Shown one piece after another: positions 27,472 through 36,164 of a stretch of DNA of 64,000 nt. Location: assembly GCA_006969625.1 (NCBI GenBank), contig CP030885.1, positions 1,116,001 to 1,180,000 of the forward strand. Reading direction: 5' to 3'. Position 1 is the stretch's first letter, and each line of letters opens with the position of its first letter. Source of the stretch: Rhodospirillaceae bacterium (GTDB lineage: Bacteria; Pseudomonadota; Alphaproteobacteria; Kiloniellales; DSM-21159). The position numbers were made by a program, and so were the translations under genes. The notes under the pieces are model-generated. The model was given only the letters and a program-made list of their open reading frames with translations, was not told the origin of the DNA and did not search any database.

Positions 27472-27601
27472 AATCGCCACGCGGTGGGGAAGCCATGCAA
27501 CAGCGGCATGCCTTGTCTGCGGCATTTTGCATAGACGCTGGGCACGTTCGGGCACATCTTCGGGGCATCGGATGTTGCGACGCAATATCCTTCGAAACAT
27601 C

Positions 27602-27752
27602 CTCCGCCGGGTCCGGCGGAGCAGCCATCCGGAGCCTCTCCGGATCCCAGGGCCTGCGGGCGCGCCCCCCGCGCGGCAGGTCCTACGTCTCCCAGACGTG
27701 AAGCCTCCCTGTTCAACTTGCCCCGGTGGTCCGCCACCGGGGCTTTTCTTTT
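27602..27752 (+). ncRNA. Candidate structured small RNA ending in an intrinsic terminator
   Basis: This protein-free stretch holds four consecutive hairpins followed by a terminator, all readable on the plus strand. Hairpin 1: 27602-27609 with 27614-27621 (8 bp, perfect). Hairpin 2: 27627-27634 with 27638-27645 (8 bp, perfect). Hairpin 3: 27649-27657 with 27676-27684 (9 bp, one G-U), with an inner GC stem. Hairpin 4: 27685-27690 with 27694-27699. The terminator is at 27720-27752. No upstream plus-strand gene explains the terminator, since the nearest gene to the left is on the other strand. I do not recognise a known RNA family. It could instead be a long leader. Confidence 0.5.
27720..27752 (+). 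terminator. Strong Rho-independent terminator
   Basis: A perfect 10-bp stem (27720-27729 with 27734-27743) with the tetraloop TCCG is followed directly by TTTTCTTTT. This is the clearest intrinsic terminator in the window, and it points rightward, away from any protein gene to its left. Confidence 0.9.
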
Positions 27753-28063
27753 GTGGCGGATCCGCAAGGGTCTCCGCGGAGCGGGAAGCGCTGGGCGGTG
27801 CTGGATACCCCGGTATGCGCGAGCGCATGGGCCGCACCCCGCGGATGACGGCGTCGCGGCGGGACCGAGGCGATCGCCTATTCGGATAACCAGGTATTTC
27901 CGGTGCTTGGCGAGTTCGCTCCGGGCCCCTGGCAACCGTAAATGGGCGAATTAATCCAAAATTAGAGATATGCGCTCAGCCTCCTGTGCGCTTGCGACGG
28001 ACGCCAAGCGCCGCCGCGAGATGGAGACCCGTCGACCTGCAGGCATTCGAGAGGAGACCGCCC
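27753..28063. other. Gene-free leader region of the chemoreceptor operon
   Basis: These 311 bp between the terminator and the Cache-protein gene contain no convincing gene. They become A+T-rich near 27945-27970, where TTAATCCAAAATTAG (27951-27965) is a 7-of-8 match to the CtrA box TTAA-N7-TTAA, 99 bp upstream of the ATG. The operon promoter is probably here. Confidence 0.5.
27951..27965. promoter_or_regulatory. Near-consensus CtrA box upstream of the chemoreceptor operon
   Basis: TTAA-N7-TTAG differs from the CtrA consensus at one base. Its placement, 99 bp upstream of the Cache-protein start, fits a promoter site, and CtrA is a known regulator of motility and chemotaxis genes in alphaproteobacteria. 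Three perfect boxes occur elsewhere in the window. Confidence 0.4.
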
Positions 28064-28657
28064 ATGGCTCTGCGCCTTTCCCTGAAGCGTCCCCTGTTGA
28101 CCGCCGGCATTCTGGCCGGCAGTGCGCTGACTGCGCTGGCTGCGGAGGGGCCGCACGTCGCCCCGATGACCGACTTCGCCGGTACGGAGGTGAAGCCGCT
28201 GATTTCCGACCCCATGCTCGTTGGGGCCATCAAGGCACAGAACGAGAAGCACGCCGGCTTGAGCCAGGCCGACATCGACGCCATGGACCAGACCTGGCGC
28301 GCCGAAACCGCCGCCAGCGAGCGGCCGACCATCGAGACGCTCCTGGCCAATCCCCTGTCCGAGCGGCTGCGGGGCTGGCAGGCCGAGCAGGGCGGCATGG
28401 TCACCGAAGTTTTCGTGATGGACAACAAGGGCCTCAACGTCGGCCAGAGCGACATCACCTCCGACTACTGGCAGGGCGACGAGGACAAGTTCATCAAGAC
28501 CTACGAGGCCGGTCCCGATGCCCTCTTCATCGACGATGTGGAGATGGACGAGTCGACCCAGACCTTCCAGTCGCAGTTGTCGATGCCGGTGGTCGATCCC
28601 GACAGCGGCAGCGTGATCGGCGCCATCACCGTCGGCATCAACGTCGACGCGCTGTGA
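28064..28657 (+). CDS. Secreted single-Cache-domain protein
   Basis: This 197-aa protein has a signal peptide (about 1-26, ending ALAA) and no other membrane segment. The C-terminal part ([54 protein letters not shown]) is the PDC/Cache sensor fold normally built into chemoreceptors, but here it is free in the periplasm. A GAGGAG ribosome site precedes the ATG at 28064. It lies 64 bp upstream of a chemoreceptor gene, so it may bind a ligand and present it to that receptor. Confidence 0.8.
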   Translation: MALRLSLKRPLLTAGILAGSALTALAAEGPHVAPMTDFAGTEVKPLISDPMLVGAIKAQNEKHAGLSQADIDAMDQTWRAETAASERPTIETLLANPLSERLRGWQAEQGGMVTEVFVMDNKGLNVGQSDITSDYWQGDEDKFIKTYEAGPDALFIDDVEMDESTQTFQSQLSMPVVDPDSGSVIGAITVGINVDAL

Positions 28658-28721
28658 GCCCGGCCAGGCCGCTGCGCTCGCGCGACCCGGCGACCAGGGA
28701 CATCGAAAGGAGGGGATAGGC

Positions 28722-30368
28722 ATGAACGCGCAAACGGAAAAGTCCACCGGCAAGCGCCTCGCCGTCTCGTGCCTGAGCGTCAGCCGCAAGGTGACCCTGC
28801 TGACGATCGGCGCGCTGGTGCTCTGCTTCGTCGCGATGACCTTCGTCTCCGTGTCCAACCAGCGGGCCGAGCAGCTCGCTGCGGCGGTTGAGAAGTACAC
28901 CACGGTCGGTGGACTGCTGGGCGACGCCGTCGCCGGGGGCCTGCGCTGGAACAAGCCGGATGCCGTCGCCCAGGTCTACGCCGACTTCGTGGCGCGGGAC
29001 GGCTCGATGATCGCCGGCCTTCGCACCTTCAATCTGGAGAGAGGCGAGGTCACCGCCTACGATTCTCAGGACCTGCCCGCCGCCGACTTCGCCGGCGTAC
29101 GCGACTGGCTGGAAGCCCATGCCGAAGGCGGCGTCGTCGTTGGCGACAGCCACATCTACACGATCTCGCCGGCCGGCACGTTCGGCTGGCTGGTGATTGG
29201 CTGGAGCACCCGGACGATCGACGGTTTCCTGGCGGCGGCCACCACCCGCGAGATCGTTTCCTCGTTGATCGCGCTGGCGGTCCTGACTGCGGTGCTGGCG
29301 CTGGTGCTGGGCCGCATGGTCGGCCGGCCGCTGGCCCGCATCACGGCGGCGATGAGCCGGATTTCCGGGGGCGACCTGGAGACGGAGGTGCCGGCGGTCG
29401 CGCGCCGCGACGACGTCGGCGAGATGGCGCGCGCCGTCCAGGTCTTCAAGGAAAACCGATTGGAGATGCGGCGCCTGCGCGAAGAGCGCGAGCGCGAGCA
29501 GGCGCGCCAGAGCGAGGAGCGTCGAGCCCAGACGCTGTCGCTGGCCGACGACCTGGAGGCGACGGTCAAGGACGTCGTCGCCTCGCTCACCGGCGCCTCG
29601 GACGGCATGGCCGAGGACGCGCGCACCATGACCGGCGCGGCCGGGCGCAACGCCGAGCAGATGACCGCCGCCGCCGCCGCCGCCACCCAGGCTTCGGGCA
29701 ACGTCCAGGCCGTGGCCGCCGCGGCCGAGCAGCTCACCGCCTCGATCGGCGAAATCAGCCGCCAGGTCAGCGAGGCGGCGCGGATCGCCGGAACCGCGGC
29801 CGAGAACACGAAGACCACCAACGGGCAGATCCAGAAGCTGTCCGAGGCTGCCGAGCGGATCGGCGAGGTGGTCGACCTGATCCGGGCGATTGCCGAGCAG
29901 ACCAACCTGCTGGCGCTCAACGCGACGATCGAGGCGGCGCGCGCCGGCGAGGCGGGCAAGGGCTTCGCGGTGGTGGCGGGCGAGGTGAAGTCGTTGGCCA
30001 GCCAGACCGGCAAGGCAACCGAGGAGATCGCCCAGCAGATTGCCGCGATCCAGGAGGAGACGAGCCAGTCGGTCTCGGCCATGGAAGGCGTCGCCGGCAC
30101 CGTCGATCAGGTCAACGAGATCGCCACCTCGATCGCCAGCGCGGTGGAACAGCAGAATGCCGCCACCACCGAGATCGTGCGCAACATTCAGCAGGCGGCC
30201 ACCGGCACAGACGCCGTGTCGGGCAACGTCGCCAGCGCCGGGGATGTGGCGCGGGAGACCGGGGCGACGGCCGAGAAGGTCTTGAGCGGCGCCGAGGGGC
30301 TGGCGCAACAGGCGCGTGCGCTGAACGACACGGTGGCGCGCTTCGTCGCGCAGTTGCGCGCCGCCTGA
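28722..30368 (+). CDS. Methyl-accepting chemotaxis protein
   Basis: This 548-aa receptor has TM1 (about 23-43), a short periplasmic sensor (44-178), TM2 (about 180-200), a HAMP domain (205-255) and a cytoplasmic coiled-coil signalling domain. The conserved hairpin tip [20 protein letters not shown] and [15 protein letters not shown] lies around residues 390-420. It senses an unknown ligand and controls the CheA kinase. A strong AAGGAGGGG ribosome site precedes the start. Its periplasmic region is only about 135 residues, which fits the idea of a helper binding protein (the Cache protein upstream). The receptor's end has no CheB/CheR-binding pentapeptide. Confidence 0.93.
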   Translation: MNAQTEKSTGKRLAVSCLSVSRKVTLLTIGALVLCFVAMTFVSVSNQRAEQLAAAVEKYTTVGGLLGDAVAGGLRWNKPDAVAQVYADFVARDGSMIAGLRTFNLERGEVTAYDSQDLPAADFAGVRDWLEAHAEGGVVVGDSHIYTISPAGTFGWLVIGWSTRTIDGFLAAATTREIVSSLIALAVLTAVLALVLGRMVGRPLARITAAMSRISGGDLETEVPAVARRDDVGEMARAVQVFKENRLEMRRLREEREREQARQSEERRAQTLSLADDLEATVKDVVASLTGASDGMAEDARTMTGAAGRNAEQMTAAAAAATQASGNVQAVAAAAEQLTASIGEISRQVSEAARIAGTAAENTKTTNGQIQKLSEAAERIGEVVDLIRAIAEQTNLLALNATIEAARAGEAGKGFAVVAGEVKSLASQTGKATEEIAQQIAAIQEETSQSVSAMEGVAGTVDQVNEIATSIASAVEQQNAATTEIVRNIQQAATGTDAVSGNVASAGDVARETGATAEKVLSGAEGLAQQARALNDTVARFVAQLRAA

Positions 30369-30407
30369 GCGGTGCCGCGGAACGGTCTCCTGCGACCTTG
30401 GCCGTGC

Positions 30408-30590
30408 TTACCCCTCGTCCTGCAGGGCCTCCCAAGCGAGGTCGCGAAGCACCTCGGCTGGCCCGCCGGTCTCCAGGTCGGCCAGCGCCTCTTCGAGACT
30501 GCGCAGGCGGCGCTGCAGGTAGGGACTGATCTCGGGGCGCGGCGGCGGCACGATGGCGCCCCGTAGCTTGGACTCATCTACAAGATCCAT
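30408..30590 (-). CDS. Small acidic protein (60 aa) behind a CtrA box
   Basis: This 60-aa ORF encodes a charged protein with a Pro-rich segment (VPPPRPEISP, 14-23) and a predicted amphipathic helix (LQRRLRSLEEALADLE). I do not recognise it. Support for it being real comes from position: a perfect CtrA box lies 54 bp upstream of the start, between it and the end of the preceding minus-strand gene. The ribosome site is weak, so the call is uncertain. Confidence 0.45.
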   Translation of the reverse strand: MDLVDESKLRGAIVPPPRPEISPYLQRRLRSLEEALADLETGGPAEVLRDLAWEALQDEG

Positions 30591-30643
30591 GAGCCGTCAT
30601 GACCCCCGCCGCAAGATCTTGGGGCGTGATGGATCGATTCGCC

Positions 30644-30659
30644 TTAACGGGAGGTTAAC
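30644..30659. promoter_or_regulatory. Perfect CtrA box
   Basis: TTAA, seven bases (CGGGAGG), then TTAAC matches the CtrA consensus fully. It lies in the 131-bp gap between the end of the IscU-like gene and the start of the 60-aa ORF, so it can only serve the latter as a promoter element. Confidence 0.6.
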
Positions 30660-30721
30660 GGCGACTCAAGATCTCGTGTGGCCCTTCAACTGGGGCGCCA
30701 GATATGGGCCCTTGCGCGCTC

Positions 30722-31180
30722 TCAAGCCTGCGCCTGACCCTCGCCCGCCTCGATGGCGTCGAGGGCCTTCACCACCGCCTCGAACGGTAGCATGACCGAG
30801 CCGTGGCGCGACTTCACGCCGCGCGCCGGCATCAGCACCTCCAGCTCCTGCCAGGGCGCCGCCGGCGCCGGACCGCCCTCCTTCAGCATGGCGCGCATTT
30901 CTTCGCGCACGCGCCGCAGCTCGGCGGCGCTGCGGCCGATCACGTGACGCGCCAGGATCGACGCCGCCGCTTGGCCGAGGGTGCAGGCGCGCACGGTCTG
31001 TCCGTAGTCGGCGACCCGATCGCCCTGCATCTTCAGGTCGACGGTGATGCGGCTGCCGCAGAGCGGGCTGACCTGCTGTACGCTGGCGTCCGGCGCCTCC
31101 AGCCGGCTCTGGCGCGGGATGTCGCGGGCGAGCGCCATCACCCGCTCGTTGTAGAGATCCTTCAGCGCTTCGTCGGCCAT
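30722..31180 (-). CDS. IscU/NifU-like iron-sulfur scaffold protein lacking the third cysteine
   Basis: This 152-aa protein has the NifU N-terminal fold. Two ligand cysteines are visible (Cys41 in SPLCGSRI, Cys66 in [12 protein letters not shown]). The Asp that follows the first Cys in IscU is Ser, and the third Cys position (SRHGSVMLP) is Gly/Ser. The family keeps the [13 protein letters not shown] helix. It is divergent from hisI with 106 bp between the starts. Whether it still assembles clusters is unclear; it may be a specialised scaffold or carrier. Confidence 0.8.
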   Translation of the reverse strand: MADEALKDLYNERVMALARDIPRQSRLEAPDASVQQVSPLCGSRITVDLKMQGDRVADYGQTVRACTLGQAAASILARHVIGRSAAELRRVREEMRAMLKEGGPAPAAPWQELEVLMPARGVKSRHGSVMLPFEAVVKALDAIEAGEGQAQA

Positions 31181-31286
31181 GCTGTCGTTCCGTTCGCTTC
31201 CTTGCAGGCGCCGATGCGCGTGGGTATATCACCCGCTTTGCCGGCCGCGCCACGCTGCGCGCCACCTGGAGATGGGACCGAAAGCC

Positions 31287-31799
31287 ATGAGCGAACAGGC
31301 CAGTCGCGGGCAAGGCGTCGACGACATCGCGCTTTTCGCACGCCGCGTCAGCGTCGAACAGGTCGAGGAGGGCGAGGAACTGGCGCCCAAGTTCGACGCG
31401 CGCGGCCTGATCCCGGTGGTCACCACCGCCTGGGGCTCGGGCGAGCTGCTGATGCACGGCTACATGAATGCCGAGGCGCTGAAGCGCACCATCGAGACCG
31501 GCGAGGCCTGGTACTTCTCGCGCAGCCGGCAGACGCTCTGGCACAAGGGCGCGACCAGCGGGCTGGTTCAGAAGGTGCGCGAGATGCGCATCGACGACGA
31601 CCAGGACTGTGTTTGGCTGCGCGTCGAGGTGGTCGGCGAGGCGAGCTGTCACGTCGGCTACCGCTCCTGCTTCTACCGCTCGGTTCCGGTCGGCGCGCTG
31701 CCCGCCGAAGGCCCGGTGCGGCTGGCCTATGAAGAGGACGAGAAGAGCTTCGATCCTCTGGCGGTCTACGGCGACGCGCCCAACCCCACCCAGCTTTAG
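31287..31799 (+). CDS. hisI: Phosphoribosyl-AMP cyclohydrolase
   Basis: This 170-aa zinc enzyme opens the adenine ring of phosphoribosyl-AMP in histidine synthesis. The motifs [30 protein letters not shown], the metal-binding DDDQD (near 108) and the zinc cysteines in [12 protein letters not shown] are all present. It is the single-domain form without HisE. The ATG at 31287 is preferred by homology. An IS element begins 11 bp after its stop codon but does not disrupt it. Confidence 0.95.
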   Translation: MSEQASRGQGVDDIALFARRVSVEQVEEGEELAPKFDARGLIPVVTTAWGSGELLMHGYMNAEALKRTIETGEAWYFSRSRQTLWHKGATSGLVQKVREMRIDDDQDCVWLRVEVVGEASCHVGYRSCFYRSVPVGALPAEGPVRLAYEEDEKSFDPLAVYGDAPNPTQL

Positions 31800-31893
31800 C
31801 GGTACCCTAGGCTGAATCGACATTCAGGGGTTCCCGAAGGCGGTCGACGTGTGAGTCATAGGGTTCCAGATTCGTTTTATCTGGAGCTGTGTG

Positions 31894-32663
31894 ATGTCGA
31901 GAGCGAAACGCTACGAGTTGAGCGCTGAGCAGTGGGAGCGGATCAAGGATTTGCTGCCCGGCAAGCCGGGCGATCCGGGGCGGTCGGGCGCGGACAATCT
32001 GACTTTCGTGAACGGGGTGCTCTGGGTGCTTCGCTCCGGCGCGCATTGGCATGACCTGCCGGAGCGATACGGCAAGTGGAAGACGGTGCACAAGCGCTTC
32101 ACCCGCTGGGCGAAGGCGGGCGTGTGGGAGCGCGTGTTCGCGCATCTGATCCGCGATCCGGACAACGCCTATATCAGTCTTGATTCCAGTCTTGTGCGCG
32201 CGCACCAGCAGGCGGCCACCGGCAAGGGCGGCGGCCAAAAAGGGGGGACCAGGCTCTGGGGCGTTCGCGCGGCGGACTGACCACCAAGATCCACATGGCC
32301 GTCGACGCCCTGGGCCGGCCGCTCAAGCTGATCCTCACCCCCGGCCAGCGCGGCGACGCGCCGCTCGCCCCGGCGCTTCTGACCGGCCTGTCGCCGCGCC
32401 ACGTCCTGGCCGACAAGGCCTACGACTCCAATGCGTTGCGAACCCTCATCGCCGACATGGGCGCTGAGGCGGTCATCCCCTGCAATCGGACCCGCAAGCG
32501 CCCGATCGGCTACGACTTGGAAGCTTACAAGATGAGGAACACCGTCGAGCGCTGCTTCAACAAGCTCAAGCACTTCCGCCGCATCGCCACACGCTTCGAC
32601 CGACGCGCAGCCTACTTCCTCAGCTTCCTGCAAATCGCCGCCGCACTACTCTGGATGCGATGA
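31894..32663 (+). CDS. IS5-family transposase made by ribosomal frameshifting
   Basis: The first part (31894-32280, 128 aa) carries the helix-turn-helix leader and the first catalytic Asp (YISLDSS). The second part, in the -1 frame and ending at 32663, carries the second Asp (VLADKAYDS) and the Glu (NTVERCFNKLKHFRR). The frames meet at a slippery AAAAAGGGGGG run at 32237-32247. A -1 shift there yields a continuous protein through QALGRSRGGLTTKIH, the standard IS5-group junction. All DDE residues are intact, so the element may still be active. A GTG at 31891 is an alternative start. Confidence 0.88.
32237..32247 (+). promoter_or_regulatory. Slippery sequence for -1 frameshifting in the transposase
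   Basis: Five A followed by six G (AAAAAGGGGGG) lies where the two transposase frames overlap. Such A-runs before G-runs are the known frameshift signal in IS5-group elements. A sequencing or mutational frameshift is a less likely alternative. Confidence 0.65.
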
Positions 32664-32676
32664 ATGTCGAGTCAGC

Positions 32677-32743
32677 TTAGAGCAGGATCGTCTTGGATGG
32701 AATCGCTTTGGCGATCCCATCCAAGACGTGAATCCTGCTCTAA
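32677..32743. repeat. 67-bp intergenic palindrome abutting the IS element
   Basis: Two nested arms pair perfectly: TTAGAGCAGGAT (32677-32688) with ATCCTGCTCTAA (32732-32743), and TCTTGGATGG (32691-32700) with CCATCCAAGA (32717-32726, offset by two bases). It resembles the dispersed intergenic palindromes of alphaproteobacterial genomes. It overlaps the stop codon of the kinase gene (32740-32742) and could act as a two-way terminator. The IS element has inserted exactly at its left edge. Confidence 0.75.
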
Positions 32744-35700
32744 CGGCCCGAGGCCAGCGGCAGGGGCGGCGATTCGGCGTCGACCAGACGCTGTGGGGGT
32801 AGGGCGACGGTGGCGACGGTACCCGCCCCGGGCGTGCTCTCCAGCCTCAGCGTGCCGTCGTGCATCTCGATCAGCGCCCGCGTCAGGGGCAGGCCGAGGC
32901 CGGTGCCCTCGTGCCGCCGGCTGAGGCTCGAGTCGACCTGGGTGAAGGGCTCCAGCACCCGGTCGAGATCTTCCGGCGCGATGCCGATGCCCTGATCGGC
33001 GACGCGGATCTGCAGCCAGCCATCCGGCGTCAGTGCCGCTTCCACCTGCACCTCGCCTTTCTCCGGCGTGAACTTGACGGCGTTGGACAGAAGATTGAGC
33101 AGCACCTGCTTCATACGGCGCGGGTCGGCCCAGATACGGGGCAGGTCGTCTGGCAGGTCTACGACCAGGCGCACGCCGCCCGTCTCGGCCCGCTGGCGTA
33201 CGAGCCGCACCGCCGCATCGACGATCGCAGCCAGCTCCAGCTCCTCTTCGGTCAGGTCGAGCATGCCAGCCTCGGCCTTGGAGACGTCCAGGATGTCGTT
33301 GATGATGTTGAGCAGGTGCGTGCCGCTGTCTCGAATGTCTTCGGCGTAGCTCTTGTACCGAGGATGGCCGAGCGGCCCCATCACCTGATTGGTCATGATC
33401 TCGGCAAAGCCGATCACGGCGTTGAGCGGCGTGCGCAGCTCATGGCTCATGTTGGCCAGGAATTCCGACTTCGTGCGGTTGGCCAGTTCGGCGGTCTCCT
33501 TCGCCTCGCGCAGCGCGGCTTCGGCGCGCTTGCGCTCGGTGATGTCCTGGGCCGCGCCCAGCACGCGCATCAGGCGGCCGGTCTCTGCGTCCATTTCCGG
33601 ACGCGCGACCACCCGCAGCCAGCGTATCGAGCCGTCCCGTGCCAGCACCCGCAGCTCGTCGATCGAAGACTCGCCGGCCTTCAAGCGTTGGCGCCGGCCC
33701 TCCAGAAGCTTGCGGTCCTGCGGATGCACGAAATCGTCCCAGGCGGCGAAGGTCGTTTCGGGCATCGAGGGCAGCCCCAAGCTCTCGGGCAGGCTGCCGG
33801 CGAACCACTCGACCTCGTTCTTGCCGTCCGGGCGGACGCGGTAGGAGTAGAGGAAGTCGCTTGTCAGCTCGGAGATCAGGCGATAGCGCGCTTCCGAACC
33901 CTGCAGTGCCGATTGCATGCGCTGGTGCTCGGTCACGTCGGCATAGGTGGTCACGAAGCCGCCGGTCGGCAGCGGATTGCCGCGCACTTCGATGGCCGTG
34001 CCGTTGGGGCGCACCCGAACGAAGCGGTGCGGCACGGGATTGCGTGCCAGCTCCATGCGGTGCCGGACCATCTCCTCGATGTCGCCCGAGCCGTAGTCGC
34101 CGCGCTCGGCGTTGTAGCGGATGACGTCCTCGAAGCGCCCCTTGGCGACCACCTCCTGCGGCAGATCCAGCAGTTCCAGGAATCTCTGGTTGCAGCGCAG
34201 CATGTTGAGCTCGCCGTCGACGATGCTGACGCCCTCCGGCATGTTGTCGACGATCGCTCGCAGGATCTGGCTGTTCTCCTCAAGGGCGCGTTGGGCGGCG
34301 ACCTGGGGCGTCTCGTCCGCAGCGACCCCGCGATAGCCTGCGAAACGGCCTTCGGCATCGAACAGGGGCCGTCCGCTCAGTCGCAAGTGGCGCCGGCCCT
34401 TGAGCGTGCGCACCGTCAGGCAGAGCTCGCGAAAGGAGCGGCGTGCGCGCATCTCGCGCGCGACCTCGAACCAGCCGTCGCGCGTCCACTCCGGCATGCC
34501 GGGTGAAATGCCGACGCCTTCCGGCAGGGTGCGGCCATGAAGTTGTTCGGGCCCACGACCGATCAGGCGTTCGGCCCCTTCGGAGACGAAGGCGAGACGG
34601 AGGTCGGCATCCAGCTCCCAGTACCAGTCGGTGTCGATCTCGACGAGGTCCCGGAAGCGGCTCTCGCTGGCGGCGAGCGCTTTGTCCGACTCGCGGCGCT
34701 TCAGTTCGATCGCCACCCAACTGGCGATCAACTCCAACAGGTCGCCGTCCTGCGGGACGGCGTCGTCGGGTTTGCTGTCGAACGCGATGACGTGACCGCC
34801 GGCTATGCCTGTGTCGGATGGCAGCGGCACGCCGCGAAACGCCTGCACTCCAAACTTCACCAGCATGGCGTCGCGGGGGAACCGCCGGCAGGTATCGCTG
34901 GCATAGTAGCAGCCCCCCAGGTCGTAAATCTCCTCGCACGGCGTGCCGCTCAGGTCGTACTCGATGTCATGGCACATTTCACGGCCGTCCCAGAGTGCCA
35001 GGATCCGGGCGCGCTTCGGTCCGGTGCGGCGGATGACGCCGCCGCAACGATAGCCGAGGCCGATGGCCAGGGCCTGGGCCGCAGCCTCGATGACGTCCTG
35101 CTCCTTGGCCTGGGCCTCCAGCACCAGGGAAAGTGCGCGCTCGCGGCGGCGGAAACGGGTGACCTCGACCCATTGGAACAATCGCTCGCCGCTGGCCAGA
35201 GGTGTCTCGCTGACCTCCAGAACGCGTCCGTCCGCATAGAACAGCAGTTCCGGCTGCCCGCTCGCGCGGGCCGCGAGGCGACGCCGGACCAGAACTTCGG
35301 CCGGTTCGTTGTCCGGGTTCTCGTAGATGCCGCGCTTGGCCCCCACCTCCACTGTCTCGCGAAAGCTGACTCCCGGCCTTGCCATATCGCTCATCGTCGG
35401 GAGCAGCTTGTGATACGCCGCGTTGACGGCGACCAGCCGGTCGTTCTCGTCGTACAGCGCCACGCCGTGCGAGATCGCATCGATGATGCGCTGCAACTGC
35501 CGGCGGTTTTGCTCGATCCGCTGTTCGGCCAGCACCTGGTCCGTCACGTCGGTGCCGATGCCGCGATAGCCCGCGAAGCGACCCGACCTGTCGAAGCGCG
35601 GCTTGCCGCTGACCCGATACCAGCGCAGGACTCCCCTCAGCGCGGCCGAATAGACGAATCCGCGAAACGGCAGGTGCGCTTCGACGACGGCCTTGTGTTC

Positions 35701-36021
35701 CACCCATTTGGGTTCGGACAGGTCCGCTCTCCCCATCTCGAAGCGGGAGAGCCCGAGAACACTTTCGGTCGGTTGACCCGTGACCTCGCCGAAGCTGGGC
35801 GAGAGATAGACGAAGCGATTCTGTGCGTCGGTCTCCCAAATCCAGTCGTAGCCAAGCTCCAGCACGTCCTGGAAACGTGCGATCTCGTCATCGTCCGTGA
35901 CGCTGGAACCGCCTGCGAACGCCCGGCGACCCCGTCGGACGCGGGCGAAAGCGAGACCTGCCAGAAGACCGGCGACGCCGCTCGCCGCGGCCGTCAGCAT
36001 CGCCGCTAGGGAAACCTCCAT
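32740..36021 (-). CDS. Multi-PAS/GAF sensor histidine kinase
   Basis: This 1093-aa kinase has one N-terminal membrane segment (about 1-25), two PAS/PAC units (about 40-280), a GAF-like domain (about 300-460), three further PAS/PAC units (to about 830), a HisKA domain with NMSHELRTPLN (His near 860) and an HATPase domain (GTGLGLPLTRALIEMHDG). No receiver or output domain is attached, so it must act on a separate regulator not encoded nearby. The start at 36021 is chosen because it begins the membrane segment. A perfect CtrA box lies 94 bp upstream, suggesting cell-cycle or motility-linked expression. The signal is unknown. Confidence 0.9.
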   Translation of the reverse strand: MEVSLAAMLTAAASGVAGLLAGLAFARVRRGRRAFAGGSSVTDDDEIARFQDVLELGYDWIWETDAQNRFVYLSPSFGEVTGQPTESVLGLSRFEMGRADLSEPKWVEHKAVVEAHLPFRGFVYSAALRGVLRWYRVSGKPRFDRSGRFAGYRGIGTDVTDQVLAEQRIEQNRRQLQRIIDAISHGVALYDENDRLVAVNAAYHKLLPTMSDMARPGVSFRETVEVGAKRGIYENPDNEPAEVLVRRRLAARASGQPELLFYADGRVLEVSETPLASGERLFQWVEVTRFRRRERALSLVLEAQAKEQDVIEAAAQALAIGLGYRCGGVIRRTGPKRARILALWDGREMCHDIEYDLSGTPCEEIYDLGGCYYASDTCRRFPRDAMLVKFGVQAFRGVPLPSDTGIAGGHVIAFDSKPDDAVPQDGDLLELIASWVAIELKRRESDKALAASESRFRDLVEIDTDWYWELDADLRLAFVSEGAERLIGRGPEQLHGRTLPEGVGISPGMPEWTRDGWFEVAREMRARRSFRELCLTVRTLKGRRHLRLSGRPLFDAEGRFAGYRGVAADETPQVAAQRALEENSQILRAIVDNMPEGVSIVDGELNMLRCNQRFLELLDLPQEVVAKGRFEDVIRYNAERGDYGSGDIEEMVRHRMELARNPVPHRFVRVRPNGTAIEVRGNPLPTGGFVTTYADVTEHQRMQSALQGSEARYRLISELTSDFLYSYRVRPDGKNEVEWFAGSLPESLGLPSMPETTFAAWDDFVHPQDRKLLEGRRQRLKAGESSIDELRVLARDGSIRWLRVVARPEMDAETGRLMRVLGAAQDITERKRAEAALREAKETAELANRTKSEFLANMSHELRTPLNAVIGFAEIMTNQVMGPLGHPRYKSYAEDIRDSGTHLLNIINDILDVSKAEAGMLDLTEEELELAAIVDAAVRLVRQRAETGGVRLVVDLPDDLPRIWADPRRMKQVLLNLLSNAVKFTPEKGEVQVEAALTPDGWLQIRVADQGIGIAPEDLDRVLEPFTQVDSSLSRRHEGTGLGLPLTRALIEMHDGTLRLESTPGAGTVATVALPPQRLVDAESPPLPLASGR

Positions 36022-36114
36022 GCGTCCGCTTTCCGCTGTGGCTCGGGGCGGTATCGCCCTTCGCACGACTTCGATGCGGTCCTCCCAACCAGGCGAAGAG
36101 TGGCGTAGGAAGGC

Positions 36115-36129
36115 TTAAGTTAACCTTAA
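36115..36129. promoter_or_regulatory. Perfect CtrA box upstream of the PAS kinase
   Basis: TTAA, GTTAACC, TTAA is a full match to the CtrA consensus, nested in a CTTAAG/CTTAAG repeat (36114-36130). It lies between the end of apt and the start of the kinase gene, both on the minus strand, so it must belong to the kinase promoter. Confidence 0.6.
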
Positions 36130-36164
36130 GTGACACGGCCGCCGGGTGGAACCTTTGCGTGTGT

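Larger units (their letters stand above)
31811..32676. mobile_element. IS5-type insertion sequence (866 bp)
   Basis: The element is bounded by 16-bp inverted repeats (31811-31826 and 32661-32676) matching at 15 of 16 bases. TAG flanks both sides (31808-31810; 32678-32680, allowing one extra T at the right end), suggesting a short TA-type target duplication as in IS427-like members of the IS5 family. It contains one transposase gene split over two frames. It sits between hisI and the PAS kinase gene and disrupts neither. Confidence 0.88.

Noticed and set aside
27432..27935. Overlapping open frames in the gap between the deacylase and Cache genes
   Set aside because: They lack ribosome sites and sensible composition, and the DNA is better explained by hairpins and a terminator.
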